Shown here one piece after another: positions 16,405 through 25,428 of a stretch of 64,000 bases of DNA. Under the pieces are notes generated by a model. It was not told the DNA's origin and ran no database searches. It saw only the letters and a program-made list of their open reading frames with translations. This DNA comes from Acidiphilium sp. C61 (GTDB taxonomy: Bacteria > Pseudomonadota > Alphaproteobacteria > Acetobacterales > Acetobacteraceae). The stretch's first letter is position 1, and each line of letters starts with the position of its first letter. The translations under genes and the position numbers were made by a program. The stretch is taken from the NCBI RefSeq assembly GCF_902712915.1, contig NZ_CACTIA010000005.1:744001-808000 (forward strand), written 5' to 3'.

Positions 16405-17119
16405 CGAGTTCCAATCCCGCGGACTGCCTCGGCTTCTGCCGATCGTGACGTTCTGTCTGTGTGGAACCATTCTCTTTAAATCGGCAGGGCTTGTCGATGC
16501 GGCTTTCGCAGGCACCTCCACGTCCGGAAAGGCGTCAGCAGGCCTTCAGCATGCCCAGGCCAAGCCATCAGGAACAACGAGCGCGAGCTCTGCCCCATCG
16601 GCATACGAGCCTGTGGCCAACTGGAAGGACAAGCCGCCGCCGCCGCCTCTCTGCAAGCCAGACCCTCTCGACCAAACCGGCGAGCGGAAGGTTTTGCTTC
16701 AACTCAAACAGCGGGCCGAGCAGCTTGATGAACGCGCCGCGGCACTGAATCGCCAGAAATCTGAGCTGGCCGTCGAAAAGGAAGCGATCGCCAAGCAAAT
16801 CGCGGCTATCAAACCGCTGGCCCAGAAGCTTGAGCAGATCAGTACCGCGCAAAAGGCCGCGGATGAGAAAAAGTGGGCGGCTCTGGTTTCCACCTATGAA
16901 ACGATGGATCCACGGAGCGCTGCGCGGATTTTCGATGGGCTCGATCCCAAAATCGTCCTGAATGTCATCCAGCGCATGAGCAGCCGAAAATCAGCCCCCA
17001 TTCTGGCCGCCATGAGTCCGCAAAAGGCGCAGATTGTGACCGAGAAGCTCGCCGGGATGTCGGCCATGACGCCCAAGCCTCAGCCCGTCGCTTCCCTCCT
17101 TCCCGATGGCGCACCATGA
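16376..17119 (+). CDS. MotE-like (MgtE intracellular-domain-like) flagellar protein
   Basis: 247 residues. Hydrophobic N-terminal segment (signal or anchor), a low-complexity Ser/Ala/Pro linker, a coiled coil (LLQLKQRAEQLDERAAALNR) and a C-terminal domain with YETMDPRSAARIFDGLDPKI and APILAAMSPQKAQIVTEKLA, the helical repeat shared by MgtE N-domains, FliG and MotE. MotE is a periplasmic chaperone of MotC. Start 16376 or the second ATG at 16394. Its stop overlaps the next gene by 4 bases (ATGA). Confidence 0.82.
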   Translation: MPGCCLMPPDEFQSRGLPRLLPIVTFCLCGTILFKSAGLVDAAFAGTSTSGKASAGLQHAQAKPSGTTSASSAPSAYEPVANWKDKPPPPPLCKPDPLDQTGERKVLLQLKQRAEQLDERAAALNRQKSELAVEKEAIAKQIAAIKPLAQKLEQISTAQKAADEKKWAALVSTYETMDPRSAARIFDGLDPKIVLNVIQRMSSRKSAPILAAMSPQKAQIVTEKLAGMSAMTPKPQPVASLLPDGAP

Positions 17120-19437
17120 CTCGCGCCCGCCTGCGTCGCACAAAAAAAAGAAAGCTCGGTTATTTCGCCTGCATATCTCTCGCGCTCTGCGGAAGCATGC
17201 CGCACGCAAAGGGAAGTGATTCGTCATCATATTGGTTTCGTATCCTGGTACCGGATAACCTGGTCCCATCAAATATTGGTCAGTCGATTTTCAAGGAAGG
17301 CGACGATACATACCTGATACTTTCTGATAATTTTCCGATAAAAGCCTACGCGCTAAGAAAAATAACCGGAAACCAAAAAGCATCGGTCATTCATCTTCAA
17401 AATTCCACGGTTCTCAAGATACCCACGCCTCCGGGGCAATCGTTGTCGACGCAGCCAGGCACCAGCTCGATTCACGTAAATCTGACACCGTTGGTACCGC
17501 AGAAAAACGTCAAGGTTTCTTTCGATAAAGGCTTTATAAATCTCTACTGTAGCGATGCCGGCCCTATCGTCACCATGGCTGATCCACAAACAGGAAGGCC
17601 GTTACTCGTCGGTACTGTGACTGGTTCAACCGCGCTGAGTGACGCGCCCAGCGGGCCGGGGTACAGTTTTTTGCCGACATCGCGCGGTATTGCCGTTATT
17701 GCAACATCGGATGAAGTTGCCATGTCCCGTCAGCCTGACGGGTTTAGCCTCGGTGCGCTGAAAGCCGGTGTTGGACTCCCGATCGGCAGCCCCCTTCTAG
17801 TCCCTCCCCTTACTGCGGCTGCAAGAACGCCCGACGGTCTCGACCTTCCACGTTACAATCTGATAGGTCTCCGCCAAAGACTCGGCTTGCAACGCATCGC
17901 TGTGACCCGGGCCCCTGCACTCGATAAACAGGAGCCGACATTCAAGCTGGTACGGGTCATGCTTGCACTCAATATGGGCCCCGAAGCCGCCGGCGCGCTT
18001 GACCGGCTTGCACAAACCCAACCCCTGGTCACGAAGGACCCTCAGTGGAGTCTTCTCCACGCCGTTGCAGACATCATCTCCAACAAGCCAGATAGTGCTC
18101 TGAATTATCTTGGAAATATAAAAAATAATACGAACATAACAAAAATACTGAGCGCAATTTCTCTTGCCCAAAAAGGAAAATATACCGAATCGATAAACGG
18201 AATTAAATCCGGTATAAATTATATATTATCACTACCGACACCAATACGAAATCATATTCTCCCAATCGTTGCGAAATCTCTGATCAAGACAAATAATTTT
18301 GATACATTTAAGCAATATATGAAATTTTTTCCGAATAATTCTATACTTAATTTTTATAAAGGTGAATATTATGAAAAAAGTGGAAACTTGAACAAAGCAC
18401 TTTCCGTTTACAATAATCTACTTCATTCAAGAAATAATATGGCGTTTGGCCTTGCGAATTCACGCAAAATATATCTGGAATATAAGACACATAAATTGAG
18501 TGCACATTCTGCAGCTAGCCAGCTATTACGCCATGTTTATGATTGGAGAGCACCAAAGCACGAATTAAACCTGCGCATGAAGATCTCAAAATTATATACG
18601 AAAGCTCATGACTGGCCTTCCGCCATGTCAGAGCTTAAGCGTGATTTAGAATTATTCCCGGCAGACGCAGCGACGATCAATTATCTTCGTGAAACATTAT
18701 TTTCAAAATTGCTTGAATCTGGACAGCTTTCAAAACTTGCCCCCCTAGGGGCAGTATCAATTCTTCAAAATAATATCGACCTCCTTCCCGACAGCAAAAA
18801 TGAAATGAAGGCTGTTTCAGAATTAAATTCGGATCTGAAACAGCTTGGACTTTCAGACAATTTGTCCACACCGCTTCAATATCTGATTAATAAAAACAAA
18901 AATCCAAAAAATATATCAAAACTTGGTCTTATATTGGCGAATCAACAATATTATGATAATAATTTCACTTTAGCCAAGCAAACTATTGATCGTACGAAAA
19001 GTTCATTTGCCGATGATGATGTCACTCGGAAAAGACAAGCCTTGTCTCAACTTATTGCGGACAAGCTTGATCCGAGTACGACGAATCATCCCTCTACCAG
19101 CAAGAATAACCTGATTACCGTAGCACGGCACTCCCATGAGCAAAAAAATTGGGGACAGGAAGAAGATTCATTATCAAGATACGCTTCCAAATTTTTAAGA
19201 GGAAAATCTAAACTAAACAAAAAACAAGCAGAAATCATAAATCAGCTTGCGACAGCTGCATATAAAAATAATGACCAGAAAAAAATTGACAATCTACGAC
19301 AACTCTATCTCGAAAAAATGCCACCAGGTCCAGAAGCGGCACTATTCCAGATCATAACTAGCCAGCCCCTATCCAATCATTCAGACTTACAAGATGCAAT
19401 CAACAAAATAAGGGCCCTTGAAAATATATCAAAATAG
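17116..19437 (+). CDS. Large TPR-like exported protein of the flagellar operon
   Basis: 773 residues, start overlapping the MotE-like stop. An N-terminal basic/hydrophobic segment looks like a signal peptide, followed by a beta-rich region (about residues 40-230) and then helical TPR-like repeats to the end (EYYEKSGNLNKALSVYNNLL, KLYTKAHDWPSAMSELKRDL). Alphaproteobacteria often have a TPR protein at this place after motE, role unknown. Base use changes inside the gene: up to about 18.1 kb it is moderate in GC with C/G third positions; beyond that it is AT-rich with many AAT/ATA/TTA codons. It may be chimeric or relaxed. The IS cluster begins 63 bases after the stop. Confidence 0.7.
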   Translation: MTRARLRRTKKRKLGYFACISLALCGSMPHAKGSDSSSYWFRILVPDNLVPSNIGQSIFKEGDDTYLILSDNFPIKAYALRKITGNQKASVIHLQNSTVLKIPTPPGQSLSTQPGTSSIHVNLTPLVPQKNVKVSFDKGFINLYCSDAGPIVTMADPQTGRPLLVGTVTGSTALSDAPSGPGYSFLPTSRGIAVIATSDEVAMSRQPDGFSLGALKAGVGLPIGSPLLVPPLTAAARTPDGLDLPRYNLIGLRQRLGLQRIAVTRAPALDKQEPTFKLVRVMLALNMGPEAAGALDRLAQTQPLVTKDPQWSLLHAVADIISNKPDSALNYLGNIKNNTNITKILSAISLAQKGKYTESINGIKSGINYILSLPTPIRNHILPIVAKSLIKTNNFDTFKQYMKFFPNNSILNFYKGEYYEKSGNLNKALSVYNNLLHSRNNMAFGLANSRKIYLEYKTHKLSAHSAASQLLRHVYDWRAPKHELNLRMKISKLYTKAHDWPSAMSELKRDLELFPADAATINYLRETLFSKLLESGQLSKLAPLGAVSILQNNIDLLPDSKNEMKAVSELNSDLKQLGLSDNLSTPLQYLINKNKNPKNISKLGLILANQQYYDNNFTLAKQTIDRTKSSFADDDVTRKRQALSQLIADKLDPSTTNHPSTSKNNLITVARHSHEQKNWGQEEDSLSRYASKFLRGKSKLNKKQAEIINQLATAAYKNNDQKKIDNLRQLYLEKMPPGPEAALFQIITSQPLSNHSDLQDAINKIRALENISK

Positions 19438-19500
19438 ATATATTTCAATCAAAATACTCATGCCCACTACTGCATTGGCCACAACTCACCACTAAGCCTA

Positions 19501-19816
19501 GGTTGTCACCTGTGAAAACCTGCGAGTAAATTTCGTGCGGTTTTGTCATATCGTGTGGCGATGGCGCGCCAGTCCTTGAGCCTGCAGAAGGCGCGTTCGA
19601 TGAGATTGCGCTTTCTGTAGGCGACGGGGTCGAAGGGCGGAATGGCGCGGCGGTTGGGCATGGGCGAGATCACCGGCCTGGTGCCTTGGCGGGTGAGGAA
19701 GGTGCTAAGATCATCAGCGCCGTAGGCCTTGTCGGCGATCAGCTCTTCTGGTGGCGGTATTGTGGGCAGAAGCGCCCTCGCGCCGCTGATGTCGGAGGCC
19801 TGTCCCGGCGTCAGGA
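19501..19816 (-). pseudogene. 3' fragment of an IS5-family (IS427-like) transposase
   Basis: On the minus strand reads TPGQASDISGARALLPTIPP, EELIADKAYGADD, RKRNLIERAFCRLKDWRAIA and TRYDKTARNLLAG, the C-terminal half of an IS427-type transposase. The N-terminal half is gone, cut by the IS256 element. The end at 19501 (GGTTGTCACCTGTGAAAA) mirrors the inverted terminus at 26981-27000 of another IS5-type element, and CTA stands outside both, but the pieces between do not form one simple element. Confidence 0.85.
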
Positions 19817-20926
19817 GGAGTGTCAAGAATCGCGTGTGTGAGTGGCGTAGTGGGTAGAAAGGAAGACCCACATGGCACGACGGAAAGCACCGGCGATCCC
19901 GGACGATTTTCTGGACCAGCTGCTGGCTGGGGATGACGCGGCGGCAGGGCTTAATTCCGGGGATCTGGTGAACGCGCTGAAGAAGGCTCTGGCGGAGCGG
20001 GCCCTGAGCGCAGAGATGGATTACCATCTGAGTGACGAAGCGGAGGGGGAGAACAGCCACAACGGCTATGGCCGCAAGTCGGCGTCGACCGGCACGGGGA
20101 AGATCGAGATTGCGATCCCCCGAGACCGTGCGGGTAGCTTTGATCCGCAGTTGATCGCCAAATACCAGCGCCGGTTTCCAGGCTTCGATGACAAGATCAC
20201 CTCGATGTATGCGCGGGGGATGAGCACCCGGGAGATCGCGGAACATCTGCGCGAGATCTACGGCATGGATGCCGCGGCGGAGTTGATCAGCACGATCACC
20301 GATGCGGTGCTGGACGAGGTGACATCCTGGCCGCAGCGTCCGCTGGACCCGGTCTATCCGCTGGTATTCTTCGATGCCATCCGGATGAAGATCCGCGACG
20401 AGGGCGTGATCCGCAACAAGGCGATCCATATCGCGCTGGGGATTATGGCCGACGGGACGAAGGTCGTACTCGGCATCTGGATCGAGCAGAACGAAGGCGC
20501 CAAATTCTGGCTGCGCGTGATGAACGAGCTGAAGAACCGTGGCGTCGAGGACATCCTGCTGGCCGTGGTCGATGGCCTCAAGGGGTTCCCGGAGGCGATC
20601 ACGGCTGTCTTTCCCGAGACGATCGTGCAGACCTGCATCGTCCACCTGCTCCGGAATTCGATGGATTTCGTGTCCTACAAGGACCGCAAGGTGGTCGCCA
20701 CCGCCCTCAAGGACATCTACCGGGCCGTTGATGCCAGGCCCGCCGAGGCCACTGCCAGGCTGCTCTATCTGATCCTCAACCGATCCAAAAAAGAGTGGGT
20801 GATGCCACCTCGAGAATGGGCTATGGCAAAGGCTCAGTTCGCCGTCATCTTCGGCGACCACTTCGTAAGGGCCCCTGGCGGCCTGATGTTCCACCGCCAA
20901 CCATACACGGAATTCCTGATACCGCC
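19817..20926 (+). mobile_element. IS256-family element with internal deletion
   Basis: Imperfect terminal repeats: left GGAGTGTCAAGAATCGCGTG against right (reverse complement) GGCGGTATCAGGAATTCCGT. No matching flanking duplication was found, and the flanks come from different IS fragments. This suggests rearrangement after insertion. It contains the transposase at 19872. Confidence 0.75.
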
Positions 20927-21059
20927 GCGCCCTGGCGCCGCTGATGTCACGCGCTGTCTTGCCGGCCTTGATCGCTTCCTTCTCCGCGTCCGTGTTCCGC
21001 TGCTTCGGCGCCGGCACCAGCGACGCATCGACGATCTGGCCCGACATCGGGATGTATGA
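19872..21059 (+). pseudogene. IS256-family transposase with in-frame internal deletion and foreign 3' end
   Basis: Starts MARRKAPAIPDDFLDQLLAG after an SD-like AGGAAG. Contains the mutator-type core (SMYARGMSTREIAEHLREIY, VVDGLKGFPEAITAVFPETI, QTCIVHLLRNSM), then jumps from DARPAEATAR straight to LLYLILNRSKKEWVMPPREW. Intact relatives have about 65 residues between these, including part of the catalytic DDE region, so the protein should be inactive. After FAVIFGDHFVRA, normally the terminus, the frame continues into unrelated IS sequence. Confidence 0.85.
20951..21056 (-). pseudogene. Internal fragment of an IS5-family transposase (element b)
   Basis: The minus strand reads YIPMSGQIVDASLVPAPKQR and AEKEAIKAGKTA, the middle of an IS5-type transposase. 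Its N-terminal part continues at 25134-25424 and 27001-27114 once the IS3 and the 455-residue IS5 element are removed. After KTAR the frame meets a stretch of the IS427-like gene (DISGARA), a recombination joint. The C-terminal half is missing. Confidence 0.85.
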
Positions 21060-21136
21060 AGTGGACCCTTTGGTGTGGACCACTTGGGGCGGGATTTAAG
21101 ATGGAAGCTGATCCGTTCTGATCTCCCAAAGGGCTA

Positions 21137-22084
21137 TCAAGCTACCTGCTGTTGTTGCGGCTGTGGAGATGTGGGCAACGTGGTAGCGTTGTCCAAGCTT
21201 CTCCGCAGGATAAGCGTCATATCCACGGCCGCCGGCGGCAGAATGCCGACCATTGCTTCGCGCCACACCGCCATCGGCGCGCGGTTGTCCAACGCCATGT
21301 GAGGGCGTTGGTGGTTGTAGAAGTCAAACCATTGGCCCAGGCCGGCGCGCAGTTCCGTGCCGTCAGCGTAGCCCTTGATATACAGGTCTTCGTATTTCAG
21401 CGATCGCCAGAGCCGCTCGATGAACACGTTGTCCATCCAGCGCCCCTTGCCGTCCATCGAGATCCGGATCTCCGCCGCGGTCAGGACGTCGGTGAACGCC
21501 ATCGAGGTGAATTGCGAACCCTGGTCGGTGTTGAAGATTTCCGGCTTGCCGAACCGGGACAGGGCCTCTTCGAGCGCCGAGATGCAAAAGCCGGTGTCCA
21601 TCGTGTTCGAGACCCGCCAGGCCAGCACCGCTCGGCTATGCCAGTCCATGATCGCCACCAGGTAGAGAAAGCCGCGGCCCATCGGCAGGTAGGTGATATC
21701 GGCGCACCAGACCCGGTTCGGCCGGTCGATCACCAGGTCCCGTAACAGATACGGGTAGATCCGGTGCCCCGCCGACGGCTTGCTGGTCCGCGGCTTCGGC
21801 CCGAGCGCCGCAATCCCCATCAGCCGCATCAGCCGTTGCACTCGCTTGCGGTTGACCCGCAGCCCCTCGGCCGCGAGCACCGCCATCAGCCGGCGCGAGC
21901 CCAGAAACGGCCAGCGCAAAAACAGCTCGTCGATCCGCCGCATCACGTCCAGATCATTGTCGTTCGCCGCACGACGCCGTCGGTACACCCCGGATCGCGC
22001 CAGCCCTAGCAGCGCGCACTGCCGGCGGATCGACAGCACAGCATGATCGCGATCGAGCTTCGCTCGCCGGTCCGGCACGCTCAT
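21137..22084 (-). CDS. IS3-family transposase OrfB (copy 1)
   Basis: 315-residue rve/DDE integrase: HTH-21 region ([20 protein letters not shown]), DDE core with [37 protein letters not shown] and [20 protein letters not shown], then [20 protein letters not shown]. Identical to the copy at 30059-31006. Overlaps orfA by 4 bases and is probably made as an OrfAB fusion by frameshift (see copy 2). In this copy the upstream orfA is broken, so the element could move only with OrfAB from copy 2. Confidence 0.95.
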   Translation of the reverse strand: MSVPDRRAKLDRDHAVLSIRRQCALLGLARSGVYRRRRAANDNDLDVMRRIDELFLRWPFLGSRRLMAVLAAEGLRVNRKRVQRLMRLMGIAALGPKPRTSKPSAGHRIYPYLLRDLVIDRPNRVWCADITYLPMGRGFLYLVAIMDWHSRAVLAWRVSNTMDTGFCISALEEALSRFGKPEIFNTDQGSQFTSMAFTDVLTAAEIRISMDGKGRWMDNVFIERLWRSLKYEDLYIKGYADGTELRAGLGQWFDFYNHQRPHMALDNRAPMAVWREAMVGILPPAAVDMTLILRRSLDNATTLPTSPQPQQQQVA

Positions 22085-22342
22085 CTTCCGGACCTCTTTG
22101 CTAAAAAATCGTTCTCGATCGTCAGTTGGCCGATTTTCGCATGCAGCTTCTCGATCTCCCGCTGCCCGGCGGCCTCCGCATCCTGCCCGATCTTCGGATC
22201 AAACGCCCGCGCCGCCTGCTCCTGCAGTTGCTTCTTCCAAGCGTAAATCTGGTTCGGATGAACCTGATACCGCGCCGCCAAGTCAGCAACCGTTGCCTGC
22301 TCGCGCAGCGCCTCCAAGGCAATCTTCGCCTTCAGCCCCGCC
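22081..22342 (-). pseudogene. IS3-family OrfA, N-terminus cut off by IS21
   Basis: Carries [35 protein letters not shown] and [13 protein letters not shown], the HTH and leucine-zipper parts of IS3 OrfA. The real first codons ([11 protein letters not shown] in copy 2) lie on the far side of the IS21 element, after 25025. Any start within the IS21 end would make a hybrid protein. Broken by insertion at the 8-base site GCCCCGCC. Confidence 0.9.
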
Positions 22343-22511
22343 TGCGCATTCCGGTGATGATGAACGGTCAATCCGTTCGATCGTGAACACCGATTCCGGC
22401 GATCATGAACACCTGCTCGCTCTGGCCTGAACGGGGCCTGACGGGCGGCCGGCGGTCATGGTGGATCGCTGCCACTGACGGTTGCGCCGTCTCATTTTTC
22501 CGTGGGGTTCG

Positions 22512-23267
22512 TCAAGCGCCCTGATCGGATTGTGTGGTGACGGCGTGACGCTTGCGCAGGCTCGGTCCCTTCAGTTCGATGCGATGGGCGCGGTGCACGA
22601 CGCGGTCCAGGATCGCATCTCCCAGGGTGGGATCCCCCACCAGGTCATGCCAGCGATTCACGGGCACCTGGCTGGTCACCAGCAGGGAGCCCTTTTCATA
22701 ACGATCATCAACGATTTCCAGTAGGTCGCGGCGCTGCTCGGCGGTCAGGGGCTCGGGTCCCCAATCATCGATGATGAGCAGGCGGGTGCGTTCAAGGGCC
22801 GCCAACATCCGGGGCAATCTTCCTTCGCCGCGCGCCGTCGCGAGTTCGGCAAACAGGCGTGGCGCCCGCCGATAGAGGACCGAGAAGCCCTCCCGGCACG
22901 CCTTGTGGCCGAGCGCGCAGGCGAGCCATGATTTGCCCACGCCGGTCGGGCCGCTGATGACCAGATGCTGGCTGTGCGAGATCCATTCGCAACCGGCAAG
23001 TTTGTGGAACAGGGCTCGGTCCAGACCGCGCGGTGTCCGGAAGTCAGTATCCTCGACAACCGCATTCTGGCGCAGCCGCGCCTGGCTCAGCCTGCGGGCG
23101 AGGCGCTTGTTGTCCCGGCTGGTTGCCTCACGGTCGACCAGCAACCCGAGCCAATCCTCGCGGGTCAGATCGTCAGCCGCCGATTGGTTCTGCATCTCGA
23201 TGAACGCGTCGGCCATTGCCGTCAGGCCGAGGCCGCGCAGGCGCTCCACCATGGGATGGATCAGCAT
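22512..23267 (-). CDS. istB: IS21-family helper ATPase IstB
   Basis: 251-residue AAA+ ATPase that helps IstA choose target DNA. Walker A is GPTGVGKSWLACALG; Walker B region RLLIIDDWGPEPL; the sensor region reads GSLLVTSQVPVNRWHDLVGD and the C-terminal LDRVVHRAHRIELKGPSLR is the typical IstB end. Lies 11 bases downstream of istA on the same strand. Normal length, no frameshift seen. Confidence 0.96.
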   Translation of the reverse strand: MLIHPMVERLRGLGLTAMADAFIEMQNQSAADDLTREDWLGLLVDREATSRDNKRLARRLSQARLRQNAVVEDTDFRTPRGLDRALFHKLAGCEWISHSQHLVISGPTGVGKSWLACALGHKACREGFSVLYRRAPRLFAELATARGEGRLPRMLAALERTRLLIIDDWGPEPLTAEQRRDLLEIVDDRYEKGSLLVTSQVPVNRWHDLVGDPTLGDAILDRVVHRAHRIELKGPSLRKRHAVTTQSDQGA

Positions 23268-23278
23268 CTTGTTTCCTT

Positions 23279-24826
23279 TCAGTGATAGTAGCCGGGGCCA
23301 CGGATGTTCTCGTGGAACAGGCTGGGTTGTTCGGTCTTGTCCGTGGTCTTCCTCTCCTGAGCATTCTTCAGGATCGCAGCGACCGAGCCGTAGGAGCGGG
23401 TTCCGAGTGCCAAGGCACGGGCGCAGGCGGCATCCAGCCGCTCGGGGTCGTAGCGCTTTGCCAATCCGAGGATGCCAATGCAGGAGCGGAACCCCTGTTC
23501 GGGATGCGGGCGCGAGCGCAGGATGATTTCGACCAGGGCGGCGGTGTCGTCACCGACCGCAGTGGCTTCGCGCAATATCCGTTCGTGGGTCCAATCGCGA
23601 TAGCGCCGATGCGAACTCGGCATGTGATCCGCGATTGTGGTCGGCCGGTGCTGGCGGAAGCTGCGCTGGTGCGTGGCCACCAGCTTGCCCCGGTGGAAGA
23701 TTTCCACCGTCTTCGCCGTGATCCGTGCCTCTACTGTTTCGCGGATCAACCGGAACGGCACCGAGTAAAAGTGCTTGTCGATCTCGACATGGTAATCGAG
23801 GTTCACGCGGCAGCGCTTCCAGTCCGCGTATTCGTAAGGCGTGGGCGGCAGTGGTTGCAGGGCCGGGCGGTCGAGCTGCTCATAGAGCGCCCGCCGGTTG
23901 GTGCCCCAGCCGCGCATCGGTCGATCGTTCACCTGATCGACCAATTCGCGAATCGCCTGGTTCAATTCAGCCAGCGAGAAGAAGCGGCGGTTGCGCAGCC
24001 GTGCCAGGATCCAGCGCTGGACCACCTGCACGCCGACCTCGGCCTTCGCCTTGTCCCGCGGCTTGTAAGGCCGCGCCGGAATGATCGCGGTGCCGTAATG
24101 CGCCGCCATGTCGGCGTAGGTGCGGTTCACCGTCGGCTCATAAAAGCACGCGCGCGTGATCCCCGCGCGCAGATTGTCGCTGACGATCTGCCGCGGCGTG
24201 CCGCCAATCGCGGTCAACGCGTTAACGTGCGCGCCGATCCAGTCCGCCAGCCCCTGGCTCCAGGTCGCTTCGGCGTAGATGAAGCTCGAGGCACCGAGTA
24301 CGGCAACAAAGATTTCGGCCCGCCGGATCTCCCCGCTCGCCCCATCGATCACTTCCATGGCGTGGCCAGCGAAGTCGACGAACAGCCGCTCTCCCGCCAT
24401 ATGCACCTGGCGCAGCGTCGGCTTCAGACGACCCACCCATTCCCGGTAGAGATCGCAAAACCAGGAGTAGCTGAACCCGTCCTGGCCGCCGGTGCCGGCC
24501 CGGTATTCTTCCCACAGCAGCGACAGCGTCACATTCGGCCGGCGCAATTCACGATGCACCGCCGCCCAATCCGGCACCGGCCGGCGGTCCGGCGCAACAT
24601 CCGGCAGCGGCGGATATAGCAGCGTCTCAAGCTGCGCGTCGCCAAGGTCTTCAGGCAGAGGCCAATTCAATCCCGCCAGCCGCGCCCGGCTCAGGTAACT
24701 GTTCACAGCTCCTACGCTCAGACCCGTACTACCCGCAATCGCTCGCTGGCTCAGTCCCTGCGCAAATCGCAGCCGCAAAACATCACGTATCTTCCGCATC
24801 GACAATCTCTCTCCCGGCATTCCCAT
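23279..24826 (-). CDS. istA: IS21-family transposase IstA
   Basis: 515-residue DDE transposase. N-terminal HTH (RFAQGLSQRAIAGSTGLSVG), DDE domain with RLFVDFAGHAMEVID, the LGASSFIYAEATWSQGLADW strand, and IVSDNLRAGITRACFYEPTV around the second aspartate, then KPRDKAKAEVGVQVVQRWIL with the catalytic glutamate. Starts at 24826 after GGGAGAGA. Paired with istB. Full length. Confidence 0.96.
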   Translation of the reverse strand: MGMPGERLSMRKIRDVLRLRFAQGLSQRAIAGSTGLSVGAVNSYLSRARLAGLNWPLPEDLGDAQLETLLYPPLPDVAPDRRPVPDWAAVHRELRRPNVTLSLLWEEYRAGTGGQDGFSYSWFCDLYREWVGRLKPTLRQVHMAGERLFVDFAGHAMEVIDGASGEIRRAEIFVAVLGASSFIYAEATWSQGLADWIGAHVNALTAIGGTPRQIVSDNLRAGITRACFYEPTVNRTYADMAAHYGTAIIPARPYKPRDKAKAEVGVQVVQRWILARLRNRRFFSLAELNQAIRELVDQVNDRPMRGWGTNRRALYEQLDRPALQPLPPTPYEYADWKRCRVNLDYHVEIDKHFYSVPFRLIRETVEARITAKTVEIFHRGKLVATHQRSFRQHRPTTIADHMPSSHRRYRDWTHERILREATAVGDDTAALVEIILRSRPHPEQGFRSCIGILGLAKRYDPERLDAACARALALGTRSYGSVAAILKNAQERKTTDKTEQPSLFHENIRGPGYYH

Positions 24827-25133
24827 CCCTCGCTGCTCAGCAAAGGATCGGGATTACCCCTGGTTGAAGACTGTCAGCAGCGGCGCCCCACCATCGCACT
24901 CCAGGACACGTTCATGAGCACCCGAACCGGTGTTCACGATCCGCCGGAATCCGCGTTCATGATCAACCGGATTAGGCGTTCACAATCAAACGGAATCGAT
25001 GTTCACAATCAACCGGAACGCGCAGCCCCGCCTCAATCTTCCGTCTCGTCTTGCTCATGTTCCGCTCCGTCTATCATGACAAAACGGCCAATTTCCAACT
25101 TAGCCCCTGGTCCCATTTCTAGGATCCACTTCA

Positions 25134-25424
25134 GGAGCCCTTCTTCTGCAATTGCTAGTCGAACGCCTTCATCACCTGCTTCAGCGTGCCGGTCTCGGTC
25201 AATTTGTTACGGAACAGCCGGATCGTGTTCTCATCCGGCGTCGGCCCGCCAAGATCAAAGCGCAGGAAGCGCATCCAGGACAGGCGGTCCCGGATCATGA
25301 ACTCCATCCTGGCATCGCTCAGATTGTGCTGGGTCTGAAGGATCAGCGTCTTGAACATCGAAACAGGGTCGAAGGGCGGGCGGCCACCCCTGGCTCCGTC
25401 GCAATAGCCCAGCCCTTCAACCAG
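25134..25424 (-). pseudogene. N-terminal fragment of IS5-family transposase (element b), second piece
   Basis: The minus strand reads LVEGLGYCDGARGGRPPFDP, VSMFKTLILQTQHNLSDARM, EFMIRDRLSWMRFL and ETGTLKQVMKAFD, then a TAG where relatives have Trp (FDWQLQKKG), then QLQKKGS at the IS3 junction. Together with 27001-27114 (residues 1-36) and 20951-21056 it rebuilds the first ~170 residues of the IS5 transposase. Inactivated by two insertions and point changes. Confidence 0.9.
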
Positions 25425-25428
25425 CTAG

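Larger units (their letters stand above)
22343..25024 (-). mobile_element. Complete IS21-family element
   Basis: Termini TGCGCATTCCGG (22343) and, inverted, TGCGCGTTCCGG (25024), with an 8-base target duplication GCCCCGCC at 22335-22342 and 25025-25032. Carries istA and istB. Each end holds several degenerate ~20-base repeats of the form (A/T)TCCG-N-TGAAC, the expected multiple transposase-binding sites of this family. Inserted inside the orfA of IS3 copy 1. 2682 bases. Looks intact and recent. Confidence 0.95.
21057..25133 (-). mobile_element. IS3-family element, copy 1, interrupted by an IS21-family element
   Basis: Ends TGAAGTGGACCC at 21057 and GGATCCACTTCA at 25133 form inverted repeats. 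Without the IS21 insert and its 8-base duplication the element is 1387 bases, exactly the length of copy 2 (29979-31365), and the shared ORFs are identical. It sits in IS5 element b; the flanks GTA (left) and GGA (right) are probably a 3-base duplication with one change. OrfA lost its N-terminus to the IS21 insertion. Confidence 0.92.

Noticed and set aside
19506..21083. A 525-codon open frame on the minus strand
   Set aside because: It is a mosaic of two IS5 fragments at its ends and the antisense of an IS256 transposase in the middle; not a single gene.
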